From: an uncultured Bacteroidales bacterium | Lineage (GTDB): Bacteria; Bacteroidota; Bacteroidia; Bacteroidales; UBA932 | Assembly: GCA_944322585.1 (NCBI GenBank) | Contig: CALUPB010000007.1 | Span: 62,001 to 126,000, forward strand | Reading direction: 5' to 3' | Length of the DNA stretch: 64,000 nt | Part shown: one piece after another, positions 17,201 to 25,468 of the stretch | How the letters are laid out: the number at the start of each line of letters is the position of its first letter | How positions within the stretch are numbered: the stretch's first letter is position 1 | Notes under the pieces: model-generated | The model's input: only the letters and a program-made list of their open reading frames with translations | Databases searched by the model: none | What the model was told of the DNA's origin: nothing | Translations under genes and position numbers: made by a program

Positions 17201-18765
17201 GTCCCGTAAGCGGCATGACTGTCAGAAGCAAGGACGCACGTCTGACGGATGCCAGACTCAGGGTGGCATATACGAATGTGGAATACACTGCATCCGGCCC
17301 GTTCCACGTAGACGGAACCGGGATATACCTTGACGGCATATCCATAAAGGACCGGCACGGCAACACCGGAAAGATAAGCGGAGGCATAACCTACGACCAT
17401 TTCAAGGACATGAGATTCGACATCGGGATAGATGCGGAGCAGATCGAGGCCATCAATCTCGACGATGCGGGAAATCCTTTCTACGGACATCTGTTCGCTA
17501 CCGGAAGAGTTGATGTGACAGGCCCTGCCAACGCCATAACCCTCTCGGCAGAAGCAAGCACTGCCGGCAGCGGGGACCTGCACATACCTGTTTCTTCCAC
17601 CCTTACGGCCGGATCCACCAACCTCCTGAAATTCAAGGAACCCGAAGTGGAGGAAGTCATAGACCCGTATGAGCAGATGATGTCCAGACTACAGAGGCAG
17701 AAAGAGATGTCCAGGGACTTTGCCATGAAGCTGAAAGTATCCACCACCCCTGAAGTGGAGGCTTTCGTGGAAATAGACAAGGCCAGCGGCAATGTCCTGA
17801 ACGGAAGGGGAACCGGTACTGTCGAACTCAGCATCCACCCGTCGGACAAGACATTCAATATTCTCGGAGACTACACCATCAACAGCGGGAACTACCATTT
17901 CGTGGCCCTCGGAATAGCAGCAAGGGATTTTTCCATAAATGACGGAAGTTCCATAAGATTCAACGGGGACATAATGGAAAGCACACTCAATATAGGCGCC
18001 ACTTACAGGACCAAGGCTTCCCTGTCAACACTCATAGCCGACACCACTTCGGTAAACAACAGGCGTACTGTCGAATGCGGCATCCGGATTACTGAAAAGC
18101 TGAGCAATCCGCGCCTTGCGTTCTCGATAGACGTGCCGGATCTCGATCCGACAGTCAAGGCTCGTGTGGAAAGCGCCCTGAGTACGGAGGACAAGGTACA
18201 GAAACAGTTCCTTGCACTCCTGATATCCAACAGTTTCATTCCGGACGAGCAATCCGGCATCACCAACAACTCATCGGTGCTGTTCTCCAATGTCACCGAC
18301 ATCATGACCAACCAGCTGAACAACATATTCCAGAAACTTAACATACCTCTTGACCTCGGATTGAGCTACCAGCAGAACAACAGGGGGAATGATGTGTTCG
18401 ATGTCGCAGTATCGACCCAGCTGTTCAACAACAGGGTCATCGTCAACGGCAATATCGGCAACAGGGATCACGGCACCGGGAACAGCAACAGCGATGTCGT
18501 CGGGGACATCGACATAGAAATCAAGCTTGACAGGCCGGGAGCATTCAGGCTTAACCTGTTCTCGCATTCCGCAGACCAGTACACCAACTACCTCGACAAC
18601 TCCCAGAGGAACGGTATCGGCATCACATACCAGAAAGAATTCAACCATTTCGGACAGTTCGTGAAAAGCCTGTTCCAGAGCCGCAGGAAAAAGGAGGAAG
18701 CCGAGCTTGAGGAGACACGCAAATCATTGAACGAAGAGAAAGTATATATCAGAATAGAGAAATGA
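14299..18765 (+). CDS. TamB/DUF490-family translocation and assembly protein
   Basis: This very large (1488 residues from the first ATG) AsmA/TamB-like protein is anchored in the inner membrane and spans the periplasm as a long beta structure. Relatives help outer-membrane protein insertion or phospholipid transport. The conserved start LQTTPVQTYIAGRIAD is followed by beta-rich repeats. The C-terminal DUF490 region (about 1150-1460) includes FNILGDYTINSGNYHF and the run RVESALSTEDKVQKQFLALL. The hydrophobic anchor begins before the first ATG: in-frame codons from 14242 read IIRRTLKILWFTTLAVILL. No ATG, GTG or TTG exists there, so an ATT start at 14242 (1507 residues) or a lost start codon is likely. 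The stop overlaps the next start by four bases. Confidence 0.9.
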   Translation: MASGLLFLQTTPVQTYIAGRIADMLAENTIDARISFSKIHIKPFSTLVIRDLTVTDPHPCTEGDGEPVDTLFTSEYIAARFTLKGLTGKSIRIGSAFIQNARLNLVLEDGDNSTNLTRMFRIPEGRNRQVPYEEIFNINDIEVDGIRFTMKNRTSKQAGVHPGGIDWNDLDVQDIKIKGYDLRLTGKVMSGTLERMSFREKSGYSVRSISGRTRSGQGIALIEGLKITDSWSNIDIPYFSMVYDSAKDFADFIDKVRLEAVVRPSRASMKTISYFAPGLKTGDTVFDLSGELFGTVSSFSLRNLDFGTGDNSISGRLSGNIAGLPDPEKMTAAIDVHGLSFNCPELEDFIGEWTGKEIPVMDRIAPGSRLRLDGKLYGNIGDLALNGEIGSPSGRINADLSITGLDRRTRDKTITGTVGTTDLDLRMLMDKIPVRECTLEARLKAVIGPEGKTSSLTIDTLKINRLNLNGYDYGGIAATGTLSDHQFNGKVICNDPNLNFMFQGIFSFSGKTSNSLYRFYANIGYADLYALNIDRRGKSRISLQTSANFTRTSKGDMLGNVDLAGIELENAHSRYSIGDIRISSFTGNGRYRVRMASGFAEGSYSGSAPLTDFIRDISGITIKKELPALSERQEYDWNGENYEISFRTFDTIDLLSFVAPGLYIADGTSIRAKVDTTGLFSGRISSQRIAFNEQYIKDMDFEVSNADNSLSGELTSESIYVATVMMKNNSLKIFANDNHVGLEFSYDNQDIMENRGEFVAVGDIGRNDRGVTYDIELLPSSVYLNSREWNIYPSEIFINGKDISVKRLEFRSGEQSIVASGGLSGDSRDTLSVNMDRFDISILNPLIGKHFDIQGTASGLARVTSPAQDRGLLLDFTCNSTGIGGEPLGDITVKSGWDSIRRRFEIMAANSLDGKQSLSVAGSYTPSSEELDMKATLDMLSLSYAGPFLKDIFSGTGGYVSGEITATGPVSGMTVRSKDARLTDARLRVAYTNVEYTASGPFHVDGTGIYLDGISIKDRHGNTGKISGGITYDHFKDMRFDIGIDAEQIEAINLDDAGNPFYGHLFATGRVDVTGPANAITLSAEASTAGSGDLHIPVSSTLTAGSTNLLKFKEPEVEEVIDPYEQMMSRLQRQKEMSRDFAMKLKVSTTPEVEAFVEIDKASGNVLNGRGTGTVELSIHPSDKTFNILGDYTINSGNYHFVALGIAARDFSINDGSSIRFNGDIMESTLNIGATYRTKASLSTLIADTTSVNNRRTVECGIRITEKLSNPRLAFSIDVPDLDPTVKARVESALSTEDKVQKQFLALLISNSFIPDEQSGITNNSSVLFSNVTDIMTNQLNNIFQKLNIPLDLGLSYQQNNRGNDVFDVAVSTQLFNNRVIVNGNIGNRDHGTGNSNSDVVGDIDIEIKLDRPGAFRLNLFSHSADQYTNYLDNSQRNGIGITYQKEFNHFGQFVKSLFQSRRKKEEAELEETRKSLNEEKVYIRIEK

Positions 18766-19477
18766 CATCCATGGAATACGGCAAACTTTACCTGATACCC
18801 TCCCCTCTCGGGGACTATGACCCGGCAGAGGTCATCCCCGGTCCCGTACTGGAAAGGTTGAAGGATATAAGGACATTCGTAGTCGAAGAAACGCGGACTG
18901 CCAGACGGTATCTGTCGCGGGCCGGGCTGAAAGGACATATACAGGAACTGGAATTCCATGAGCTCAACGAGCATACCGACCCGGCAGCCGTAGAACAATA
19001 TACCGGACTTTTCAGAGACGGGAATGATGTAGGGCTCATATCGGAAGCCGGGCTTCCGGCCGTAGCGGATCCGGGAGCGCTTTTAGTCGCACTCGCCCAC
19101 AGACACGGAATAGAAGTCGTCCCGTTCACCGGTCCGTCTTCCCTGATGATGGCCCTGATGTCTTCCGGGCTTAACGGCCAGTCATTCGCTTTCTGCGGCT
19201 ACCTCCCTGCAAAGACTGATGAAAGAAGGGAAAGGCTGCGGTCCATAGAAAAATTTCCGGAACACACGGACAGACCCAGATATTCATAGAGACACCGTAC
19301 AGGAACGATGCCCTTTTCGCGGACATCCTGTCCGTATGCAGAGGTACGACCAGAGTATGCGTCGCATACGATATAACCATGCCGGACGCCCGTATCAGGA
19401 CAATGACTGTCAGCCAATGGCGTTCTGTGGGACTTACAATCGGGAAACGCCCGTGCGTATTCTGCCTGCTCGCCTGA
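18762..19477 (+). pseudogene. RsmI-like SAM-dependent methyltransferase, frameshifted
   Basis: The N-terminal 165 residues match the tetrapyrrole-methylase fold of RsmI relatives, with GLISEAGLPAVADPG and FTGPSSLMMALMSSG, enzymes that 2'-O-methylate 16S rRNA or related targets. After an A5 run at 19249-19253 the frame ends early at 19289. The family C-terminal half continues in another frame: QTQIFIETPYRND, then ILSVCRGTTRVCVA and KRPCVFCLL, to a stop at 19475-19477. One added base at the A-run would restore about 238 residues, the normal length of the Bacteroidota paralogue. It is the second gene after tamB with an ATGA overlap. A sequencing error in a homopolymer is a real alternative to a true mutation. 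Confidence 0.8.
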
Positions 19478-19595
19478 CGGTGCCTGCGCTGTCTTTCCCT
19501 GCATAAGACCGAAGCAATGCGTTACGGGATGGCAGAAAATACAGAGACTACCGGACGGACATACAGGCAAAGACTGCTTAAAATTCAATGACATG

Positions 19596-19624
19596 AATTC
19601 AGAAGCCGTAACAGTTTCTGAATT
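19596..19624. repeat. 9-bp inverted repeat upstream of folB
   Basis: AATTCAGAA (19596-19604) pairs with TTCTGAATT (19616-19624), 15 bases before the folB start. It may be an operator or block ribosome access. The rest of 19478-19639 holds no gene that I can see. Confidence 0.45.
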
Positions 19625-19639
19625 ACCATAATCGGACAT

Positions 19640-20110
19640 ATGAAAAATAACGGAACAATAGAACTGGAAGGAATGGAATTCAGGGCATTCCACGGATGCC
19701 TCGAACATGAAAGGCGCGAGGGGAACCTGTTTACGGTGGATTTCCGCACAGATCTGGACATAAGCCGGGCGGCGGAAAGCGACCGGTTGGAGGATACGCT
19801 GGACTACGGGGCGGTATACGGGATAATCGCGGCAGAGATGGCACAGCCGTCCGACCTGCTGGAACATGTCGCGGGCAGGATAGCAAAGGCGATATCCGGA
19901 GCATTCCCGTGGATAGATGACTTTTCCATTCGGGTGTCCAAACGCAATCCTCCGGTTTCAGGTCCTGCGGCATGGTCACGCGTCACGCTCCGTCACTCCG
20001 CCGGCTGTCAGGGAATGATGTCCGGCATTTCAGGACTGCATCCGGGACGGAAAGAAACACCCAAGGACAATATGGAAGCCTCAACGGCAAAAGGTAAAAG
20101 ACAGCAATGA
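19640..20110 (+). CDS. Dihydroneopterin aldolase FolB
   Basis: FolB cleaves 7,8-dihydroneopterin to 6-hydroxymethyl-7,8-dihydropterin and glycolaldehyde in folate synthesis. Residues 1-122 carry the family pattern: LEGMEFRAFHGCLEHERREG with the pterin-binding glutamate region, LDYGAVYGII, LLEHVAGRIAKAI, and RVSKRNPP with the catalytic lysine. The protein acts as a cytosolic octamer. A polar tail of about 30 residues (from about 125) is not part of the family and looks low-complexity. No other folate genes lie nearby; mtaB follows after 71 bases. Confidence 0.92.
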   Translation: MKNNGTIELEGMEFRAFHGCLEHERREGNLFTVDFRTDLDISRAAESDRLEDTLDYGAVYGIIAAEMAQPSDLLEHVAGRIAKAISGAFPWIDDFSIRVSKRNPPVSGPAAWSRVTLRHSAGCQGMMSGISGLHPGRKETPKDNMEASTAKGKRQQ

Positions 20111-20181
20111 ACAGGCAAGAGGCCGGCCAGTACTGAAACAGCCGCAGTCAAATCGGCTTCCATAACAAAAGACAAATAACA

Positions 20182-21531
20182 ATGCCGAAAATATCATTCA
20201 TGACATTGGGCTGCAAGCTCAATTATGCAGAGACATCCACCTACGAGCGGGGCTTTGTCAGGGAGGGTTTCGAGGTAGTTCCGCCTTCAGGGAACCCGGA
20301 CATATGTCTTATAAACACCTGTACAGTCACGGAGCATTCGGACAAGAAATGCCGTAACCTGATAAGAAAGATGCACAGGCTCAATCCGGATGCAGCCATC
20401 GTAGTGACAGGCTGCTATGCACAGATGAAACGCAGTGAAATAGAGAAAATAGAGGGCGTCCGTCTCGTGTTCGGGGCCGATGAAAAGGGACAGGTCGTCC
20501 GTACCGTGACGGACTATGTGCGCATGCTGCCGGACGGCATCAGCCGGGAAACGCAGGATACTGCACATCCCGGTGTCATGCCATACCCGCGTAATAATGA
20601 CTCTTCCGGGCCATACCGGACCGCAGAGATTCAGGACTATGCTGACTCCGGGACGATGTTCCCTGCCTATTCCTCCGGAGAGCGCACCCGCTCATTCCTG
20701 AAGGTACAGGACGGATGCGACTATAAATGTTCCTACTGCACAGTCCCTTATGCAAGGGGGGAAAGCAGAAGCATCCCGATAGCGCAGGCAGTGGCACAGG
20801 CCGGGGAAATAGCGGCCCTCGGAATCAGGGAAATAGTTCTGACAGGTGTGAACACCGGAGATTTCGGAAAGTCTACCGGAGAGACTTTCCTCGACCTTAT
20901 CCGGGCTCTGAACGAAGTGGACGGAATAGAAAGATACAGGATATCCTCCATCGAGCCCAACCTTCTTACAGAAGAGATCGTGGACTGGATAGCTTCCGGC
21001 ACGAAATTCCTCCCCCATTTCCACATACCGCTCCAGTCCGGCTCCGACACCGTACTGAAACAGATGGGAAGACGCTACGACACCGAGGCGTTCGCGCACA
21101 AGATAGAGTATATCAGATCGAGAATGGAAAGACCGGGCGCCCCCAAGGTGTTTTTCGGGATAGATGTCATAGTCGGGTTTCCCGGAGAGACGGACGGACT
21201 TTTCGAGGAGACATACGGTTTTCTCGAGCAACGGATCAGACCCGCATTCATCCATGTGTTTCCATATTCCAGGAGGGCCGGGACACCTGCAGCAGCCAGA
21301 AAAGACCAGGTGCAGGACAGCGTGAAGACGGCTCGGGTGGAACGCCTCGAAGAACTGTGCCTGAAGCTGCACGGCAGTTTCATAGAGGCCAACAGAGGCG
21401 TGCATGAACGGGTTCTGTACGAAAGCACTGACCGGAACGGTATGATGTCGGGATACACCGGCAACTATATCCGGATAGAAAGACCGTATGACCCTGCCCT
21501 GATCGGCAAAACTGTGGGAATTGTCATATGA
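20182..21531 (+). CDS. tRNA t6A37 methylthiotransferase MtaB
   Basis: MtaB is a radical-SAM enzyme that converts t6A at position 37 of tRNA to ms2t6A. The 449-residue protein has an N-terminal UPF0004 domain (1-105) with the cluster cysteines in LGCKLNYAE, INTCTVT and VTGCYAQ. The radical-SAM motif CDYKCSYC is near residue 179, with VPYARG after it, and a TRAM-like end follows. Residues about 116-148 form an insert between the domains, rich in polar residues and proline. It acts on the product of TsaD, whose gene is in the same region. Confidence 0.95.
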   Translation: MPKISFMTLGCKLNYAETSTYERGFVREGFEVVPPSGNPDICLINTCTVTEHSDKKCRNLIRKMHRLNPDAAIVVTGCYAQMKRSEIEKIEGVRLVFGADEKGQVVRTVTDYVRMLPDGISRETQDTAHPGVMPYPRNNDSSGPYRTAEIQDYADSGTMFPAYSSGERTRSFLKVQDGCDYKCSYCTVPYARGESRSIPIAQAVAQAGEIAALGIREIVLTGVNTGDFGKSTGETFLDLIRALNEVDGIERYRISSIEPNLLTEEIVDWIASGTKFLPHFHIPLQSGSDTVLKQMGRRYDTEAFAHKIEYIRSRMERPGAPKVFFGIDVIVGFPGETDGLFEETYGFLEQRIRPAFIHVFPYSRRAGTPAAARKDQVQDSVKTARVERLEELCLKLHGSFIEANRGVHERVLYESTDRNGMMSGYTGNYIRIERPYDPALIGKTVGIVI

Positions 21532-21633
21532 CCCGGAAGCCATCGTCGATTCAGAAGACTGCAATGACTTCAGGAGGGGACGGGCAAATTCCACTGACAG
21601 TTCGGGAAAAATGCGAATAAAACATAACGGATA

Positions 21634-22512
21634 ATGACAAGACTGACATTTTTGGGAACAGGGACATCACAGGGAGTCCCGATGATAGGATGCGGATGCG
21701 AGGTATGCAGGTCCGGGGACAACAGGGACAAGAGACTGAGAGCCTCCGCATTCGTCGAATACGGAGGCCTGAAGATCCTGGTCGACGCAGGACCTGATTT
21801 CAGGTACCAGATGCTGAGGGCCGGCATCTCCCATCTCGACGCCATTCTTCTGACCCACAACCACAAGGACCATACTGGAGGGTTGGACGATGTCAGGGCA
21901 TTCAACTATCTCGAAGGACTCCCGGCAGAAATCTATTGCGAGGAATATGTGGAAGAATCCCTCAGAAAGGAATATTCATATGCGTTTTCCGAAAAGAAAT
22001 ATCCCGGTGCACCCGAATGGCATATACACCATATTGATGAAAAACCGTTCACCGTATACCCGAATGACGGGGCCGGTGACAGACTGGTCTGGATATCCGG
22101 TAAAGGCTATGTCCACACAGGAAACATGACGACTCATACGGAAGACGCAATATCCACAGGGAACCGCTCCGGAGCAGTCGAAGTGATACCGATCCGGGGA
22201 ATGCATTACAGACTTCCGGTACTCGGCTTCCGGTTCGGGAACATTGCCTATTGCACCGATATGAACTACATTCCGGAAAAGGAATTCTGCAAGCTGCACG
22301 GACTGGAACATTTCGTCATCAACTGCGTGAAACGGGGACACCATATCTCCCATTTCTCACTTGAAGAAGCCGTTGCGACAGCGGAAAAGGTGGGGGCCAG
22401 ACATTCCTGGCTCACCCACCTCTCACATCAGCTTCCACGCTACGACGAACTGTGCAGGGAACTTCCCCAAGGCATCCTCCCGGCATACGACGGCCTCGTC
22501 ATCGAAGGATAA
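21634..22512 (+). CDS. MBL-fold metallohydrolase (PhnP/phosphodiesterase-like)
   Basis: The 292-residue protein has the MBL start FLGTGTSQGVPMIGCGC, a zinc-binding region CEVC like that of PhnP, the metal motif THNHKDHTGG (about 74-83), further metal ligands in the GMHYRLPVLGFR and CTDMNYI regions, and a closing WLTHLSHQ. It is likely a cyclic phosphodiester hydrolase in the cytosol; the substrate is unknown. Residues about 144-181 form a G/T/H/N-rich insert between the PFTV and VEVIPI segments that relatives lack. Its stop is six bases from the convergent heparinase-like gene. Confidence 0.85.
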   Translation: MTRLTFLGTGTSQGVPMIGCGCEVCRSGDNRDKRLRASAFVEYGGLKILVDAGPDFRYQMLRAGISHLDAILLTHNHKDHTGGLDDVRAFNYLEGLPAEIYCEEYVEESLRKEYSYAFSEKKYPGAPEWHIHHIDEKPFTVYPNDGAGDRLVWISGKGYVHTGNMTTHTEDAISTGNRSGAVEVIPIRGMHYRLPVLGFRFGNIAYCTDMNYIPEKEFCKLHGLEHFVINCVKRGHHISHFSLEEAVATAEKVGARHSWLTHLSHQLPRYDELCRELPQGILPAYDGLVIEG

Positions 22513-22518
22513 CGGCCG

Positions 22519-24420
22519 TCATGGGACAGGGGACAGTGTCACCTTGAATTCAGCGCAGGCACCTCTTGCCACAGTTGCCTCAAACCCGACGATATAAGTG
22601 CCGGGATTCGGCTCATCGCAAACAGTCAGCGGAGTGTCATAGTCAGCCGGATCCGAAGACCATTCCCTGTAATGGACTTCAGTCTCCGATGCGTCTGCAT
22701 GCAGGCGCATTTTCCTGTCGCCTTTGACGAGTATGATGCAGTCACTGTCCACTTCCGGCCTGCCCTCAGTCACCATCGTCCATCTGACAGCCACATCCTT
22801 GTCATCATAGGCCTTTACCTTATCCGTAATCGTCAATATTCTGCCATTCACCAGACGTACAGTCCTGACGACCGTCTCAGCCTCTGTCATGAAGACCGGG
22901 GACAGATCCATTGTCGCACCCGGGGCATCGCCGCTACGGAATTCTTCCACGATTGTGGCCTTCCCGTCCACAAGATGTTCCTTATCATTCAGTGTCAATG
23001 TACTATGCTGTCTGTTATGCATCCTGAAACCCATCCATCTGAATGACCCGTTATCCGTATCCCAAAAACTTCCTCCGAGACTTCGTATCGTATTCTCCAC
23101 TGACTGATAGGACTGCCGCTCATAATCCATTGACCACCTGACCCCATCGGCCTCATAATAGAATTCCCCGGCATCAAGATGGGAATGGCTGCTTCTGGCA
23201 TACCCTCCCTTGAATCCCAAATAACTGTCATTCGGTGACCACCCGGTTCGCACTATCATTACAGGCACCTTGCCCTGACCGCAATAATACTTCTGAGAGG
23301 GAGGTGAAATGGTCCTGAAATCTATTTTGGAAGCAAAGGCCATGAGCATCGGAAGAAATCTTCCGGAACTGTTACCATGCCCGTAATTGCCGGCTTTCAG
23401 ATATTGAAGCTCTTTCCACAACAGGGACGGCTCGTTGAACTTCCATGCAAGATACCACATGGCATATTCAGGCCCGCCTCTCTCCAGATTGTCCCCATAG
23501 CAGAATTGTCTCTCCGTGGGCGTATAACAGAAAAGCCTGTAAAGGCCGGTCCTGTCAAAACCCGGAACTGACGGAAGCCCGAAATCAGTACAGTACACCG
23601 ATTCCAAAGCACCGAGCATAAGCACCTCATAATTGGTGCCATATCCCCAATATCCGGGGCCTTCAGGATAATTGCCGTCGGGACTGTACATTGCTTCCAT
23701 GGCAACACGGTTGGAAGCCACGGCTTTCTCTATTATATGATTTGCCATATCGGGACATGTCTCATATACAGCCAATGCAGCCACTGCAAGACCTCCGTTG
23801 CACACCTGGTTCCAATTGCTCCCGGCGCTGTAGAAATCCAGATTCCATATCCCTTCCATGGCAGGGCGGAACGCATACTGCACGACAGCGGATTCACATT
23901 TGTCAAGAGTTTCCCGGGAGAGATGGCCGTACAGCCAGTCATAACCAAGCCCGACGGCCGCAGCCATCTCACCTGCATCCAGAAAATGTCTCCCTGCATT
24001 CCAGCTTTCGAATGAGCACACATCCGCCAAATCCTTTTCAGCATGTTCCAGATACCTTTTCTCCCCTGTATAACGGTATGCGTATGCACAGGAGAAAATC
24101 CGCATAAGGGCATTTCTGGACACGTCCAGTATCCGTCTGCCGCTTACATCCAAAGTAAACGTCAACGGTTCGGAAGACATGCCTGCATTGTCCGCCATAT
24201 ACATTATTTCGGAATGCAACATGGAAAGGACCGGATTCTGTCCCGATTCCTCCTCTTTCATAACAGAAGCGAACTCCATATCATCCAGCAAAATCCTCGG
24301 ATGATTTCCTGAAACGGGTTCCAGCCGGCATATTTCATGCTCCGGTTCTGATGCGGCAACCATAACACATGAAAGGAGCCCTGCCATCACGGCAGCATAT
24401 TTGAAAATCACATTTGCCAT
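22519..24420 (-). CDS. Heparinase II/III-family polysaccharide lyase
   Basis: The 633-residue secreted protein has a signal peptide (1-23), an alpha/alpha-toroid half (about 40-360) with SAGSNWNQVCNGGLAVAAL and NYPEGPGYWGYGTNY, and a heparinase II/III-like beta-sandwich half (about 375-630) with SSHSHLDAGEFYYEADGVRW. The Asn, Tyr and His residues in these motifs are typical lyase catalytic residues. Enzymes of this superfamily cleave uronic-acid polysaccharides (alginate, heparin, heparan sulfate, others) by beta-elimination. It is the last gene of the SusC-led operon and is the enzyme of that arm. The exact PL family and the substrate cannot be fixed by eye. Confidence 0.85.
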   Translation of the reverse strand: MANVIFKYAAVMAGLLSCVMVAASEPEHEICRLEPVSGNHPRILLDDMEFASVMKEEESGQNPVLSMLHSEIMYMADNAGMSSEPLTFTLDVSGRRILDVSRNALMRIFSCAYAYRYTGEKRYLEHAEKDLADVCSFESWNAGRHFLDAGEMAAAVGLGYDWLYGHLSRETLDKCESAVVQYAFRPAMEGIWNLDFYSAGSNWNQVCNGGLAVAALAVYETCPDMANHIIEKAVASNRVAMEAMYSPDGNYPEGPGYWGYGTNYEVLMLGALESVYCTDFGLPSVPGFDRTGLYRLFCYTPTERQFCYGDNLERGGPEYAMWYLAWKFNEPSLLWKELQYLKAGNYGHGNSSGRFLPMLMAFASKIDFRTISPPSQKYYCGQGKVPVMIVRTGWSPNDSYLGFKGGYARSSHSHLDAGEFYYEADGVRWSMDYERQSYQSVENTIRSLGGSFWDTDNGSFRWMGFRMHNRQHSTLTLNDKEHLVDGKATIVEEFRSGDAPGATMDLSPVFMTEAETVVRTVRLVNGRILTITDKVKAYDDKDVAVRWTMVTEGRPEVDSDCIILVKGDRKMRLHADASETEVHYREWSSDPADYDTPLTVCDEPNPGTYIVGFEATVARGACAEFKVTLSPVP

Positions 24421-24436
24421 TGCTTCTCATCCTTTG

Positions 24437-25462
24437 TTACAAACTACCCCTTTCAGGACTTATCCGGTCAAGAATCTCTATCTCATACTGGAATATCCTG
24501 TCAGACTCACCGTCCACATTGGAATTGACTCCTACAAATGTCACGGTATATATTCCCGGTTTTTCAAATGTATAGGAATACGAATGAAGGTAGTTCTGCA
24601 TATTTTTTATTACAATTGCCTTGTCGTTGGGAACCGCATTCAGGGATCTTGGAGTCGAGATGGCCCAACCGTCAAGCCTGTAAGTAAGTTCATCCGCGTT
24701 AGCTCCCTGGAAAAAGACGCCGTTCGTAGCGAGATTGTCCAGCCTTATCGCCCCGTTGTTGTTCACGGTATAGTAAGGGTCGAGTTCATCGTTCATCATG
24801 ACCGTAGTCCAGCCTATGTCCGTGAAGTCCATAGTGGACGGGTCAAGCCCTTCAAGATCAAGGACTATGTCACCCTTGACCCTGTAAGTCCGCTGGGAAT
24901 AGTATTTCCGTTCCACATTTCCCTCGTCATCTTCCGTATCCACATACCATACCGGATTCCAGTGGAGCGCAATACAGAAATTATCCATATATGGAGAAAG
25001 GTCGAACGCTTCCTGTTCTGTCCATTCCGTGGAAGGGCCTTCGTTATACGGGAATTTCGTCCAGCCCTGCATCCCGCCGTCCACCATCTCCTGTATGGTA
25101 GCCCTGTCCGCCATTCCGTCATCGCCCTTGAGCCCTTCAAAAGAATTGGAAATCCATATTTCCAGGCCTTCAGGCCTTCCGTAGCTTGCCATTATATCAA
25201 AGATTATCTGGCAGCTGTTCACCTGCTCCACAGGCACATAGAAACGGTCGGCGAACTCATAGCTGTGTCCTGTTTCACCGCTGTAAAACAACAGATTGTC
25301 CACATTTCCCTCTATGTTGAACACGACAGGTTCTCCTGCATAATAAGTATTGGACGGATCGAGGGAAATCCTGTACTCCACAGGATAGACCAGTCCCCGC
25401 TCACACCCTGCCATGGCGAGCAGGGAAGCAACAGTATATATCAATCTCTTTATCATAATCAT
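24437..25462 (-). CDS. DUF5017-like surface lipoprotein of the PUL
   Basis: The 341-residue protein has a lipoprotein signal with lipobox LAMAGC (Cys20). A PKD/Ig-like region follows (VVFNIEGNVDNLLFYSGE, about 46-63). The remaining beta-rich region ends in YTVTFVGVNSNVDGES. It resembles DUF5017 proteins, which in many PULs sit after susD and are thought to be surface glycan-binding proteins. It lies 6 bases after susD and 16 bases before the lyase gene. Confidence 0.75.
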   Translation of the reverse strand: MIMIKRLIYTVASLLAMAGCERGLVYPVEYRISLDPSNTYYAGEPVVFNIEGNVDNLLFYSGETGHSYEFADRFYVPVEQVNSCQIIFDIMASYGRPEGLEIWISNSFEGLKGDDGMADRATIQEMVDGGMQGWTKFPYNEGPSTEWTEQEAFDLSPYMDNFCIALHWNPVWYVDTEDDEGNVERKYYSQRTYRVKGDIVLDLEGLDPSTMDFTDIGWTTVMMNDELDPYYTVNNNGAIRLDNLATNGVFFQGANADELTYRLDGWAISTPRSLNAVPNDKAIVIKNMQNYLHSYSYTFEKPGIYTVTFVGVNSNVDGESDRIFQYEIEILDRISPERGSL

Positions 25463-25468
25463 AATATT

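Noticed and set aside
19249..19260. Programmed -1 frameshift in the RsmI-like gene
   Set aside because: The A5-TTT context lacks a proper X XXY YYZ heptamer and no downstream stem was evident; an indel is simpler.
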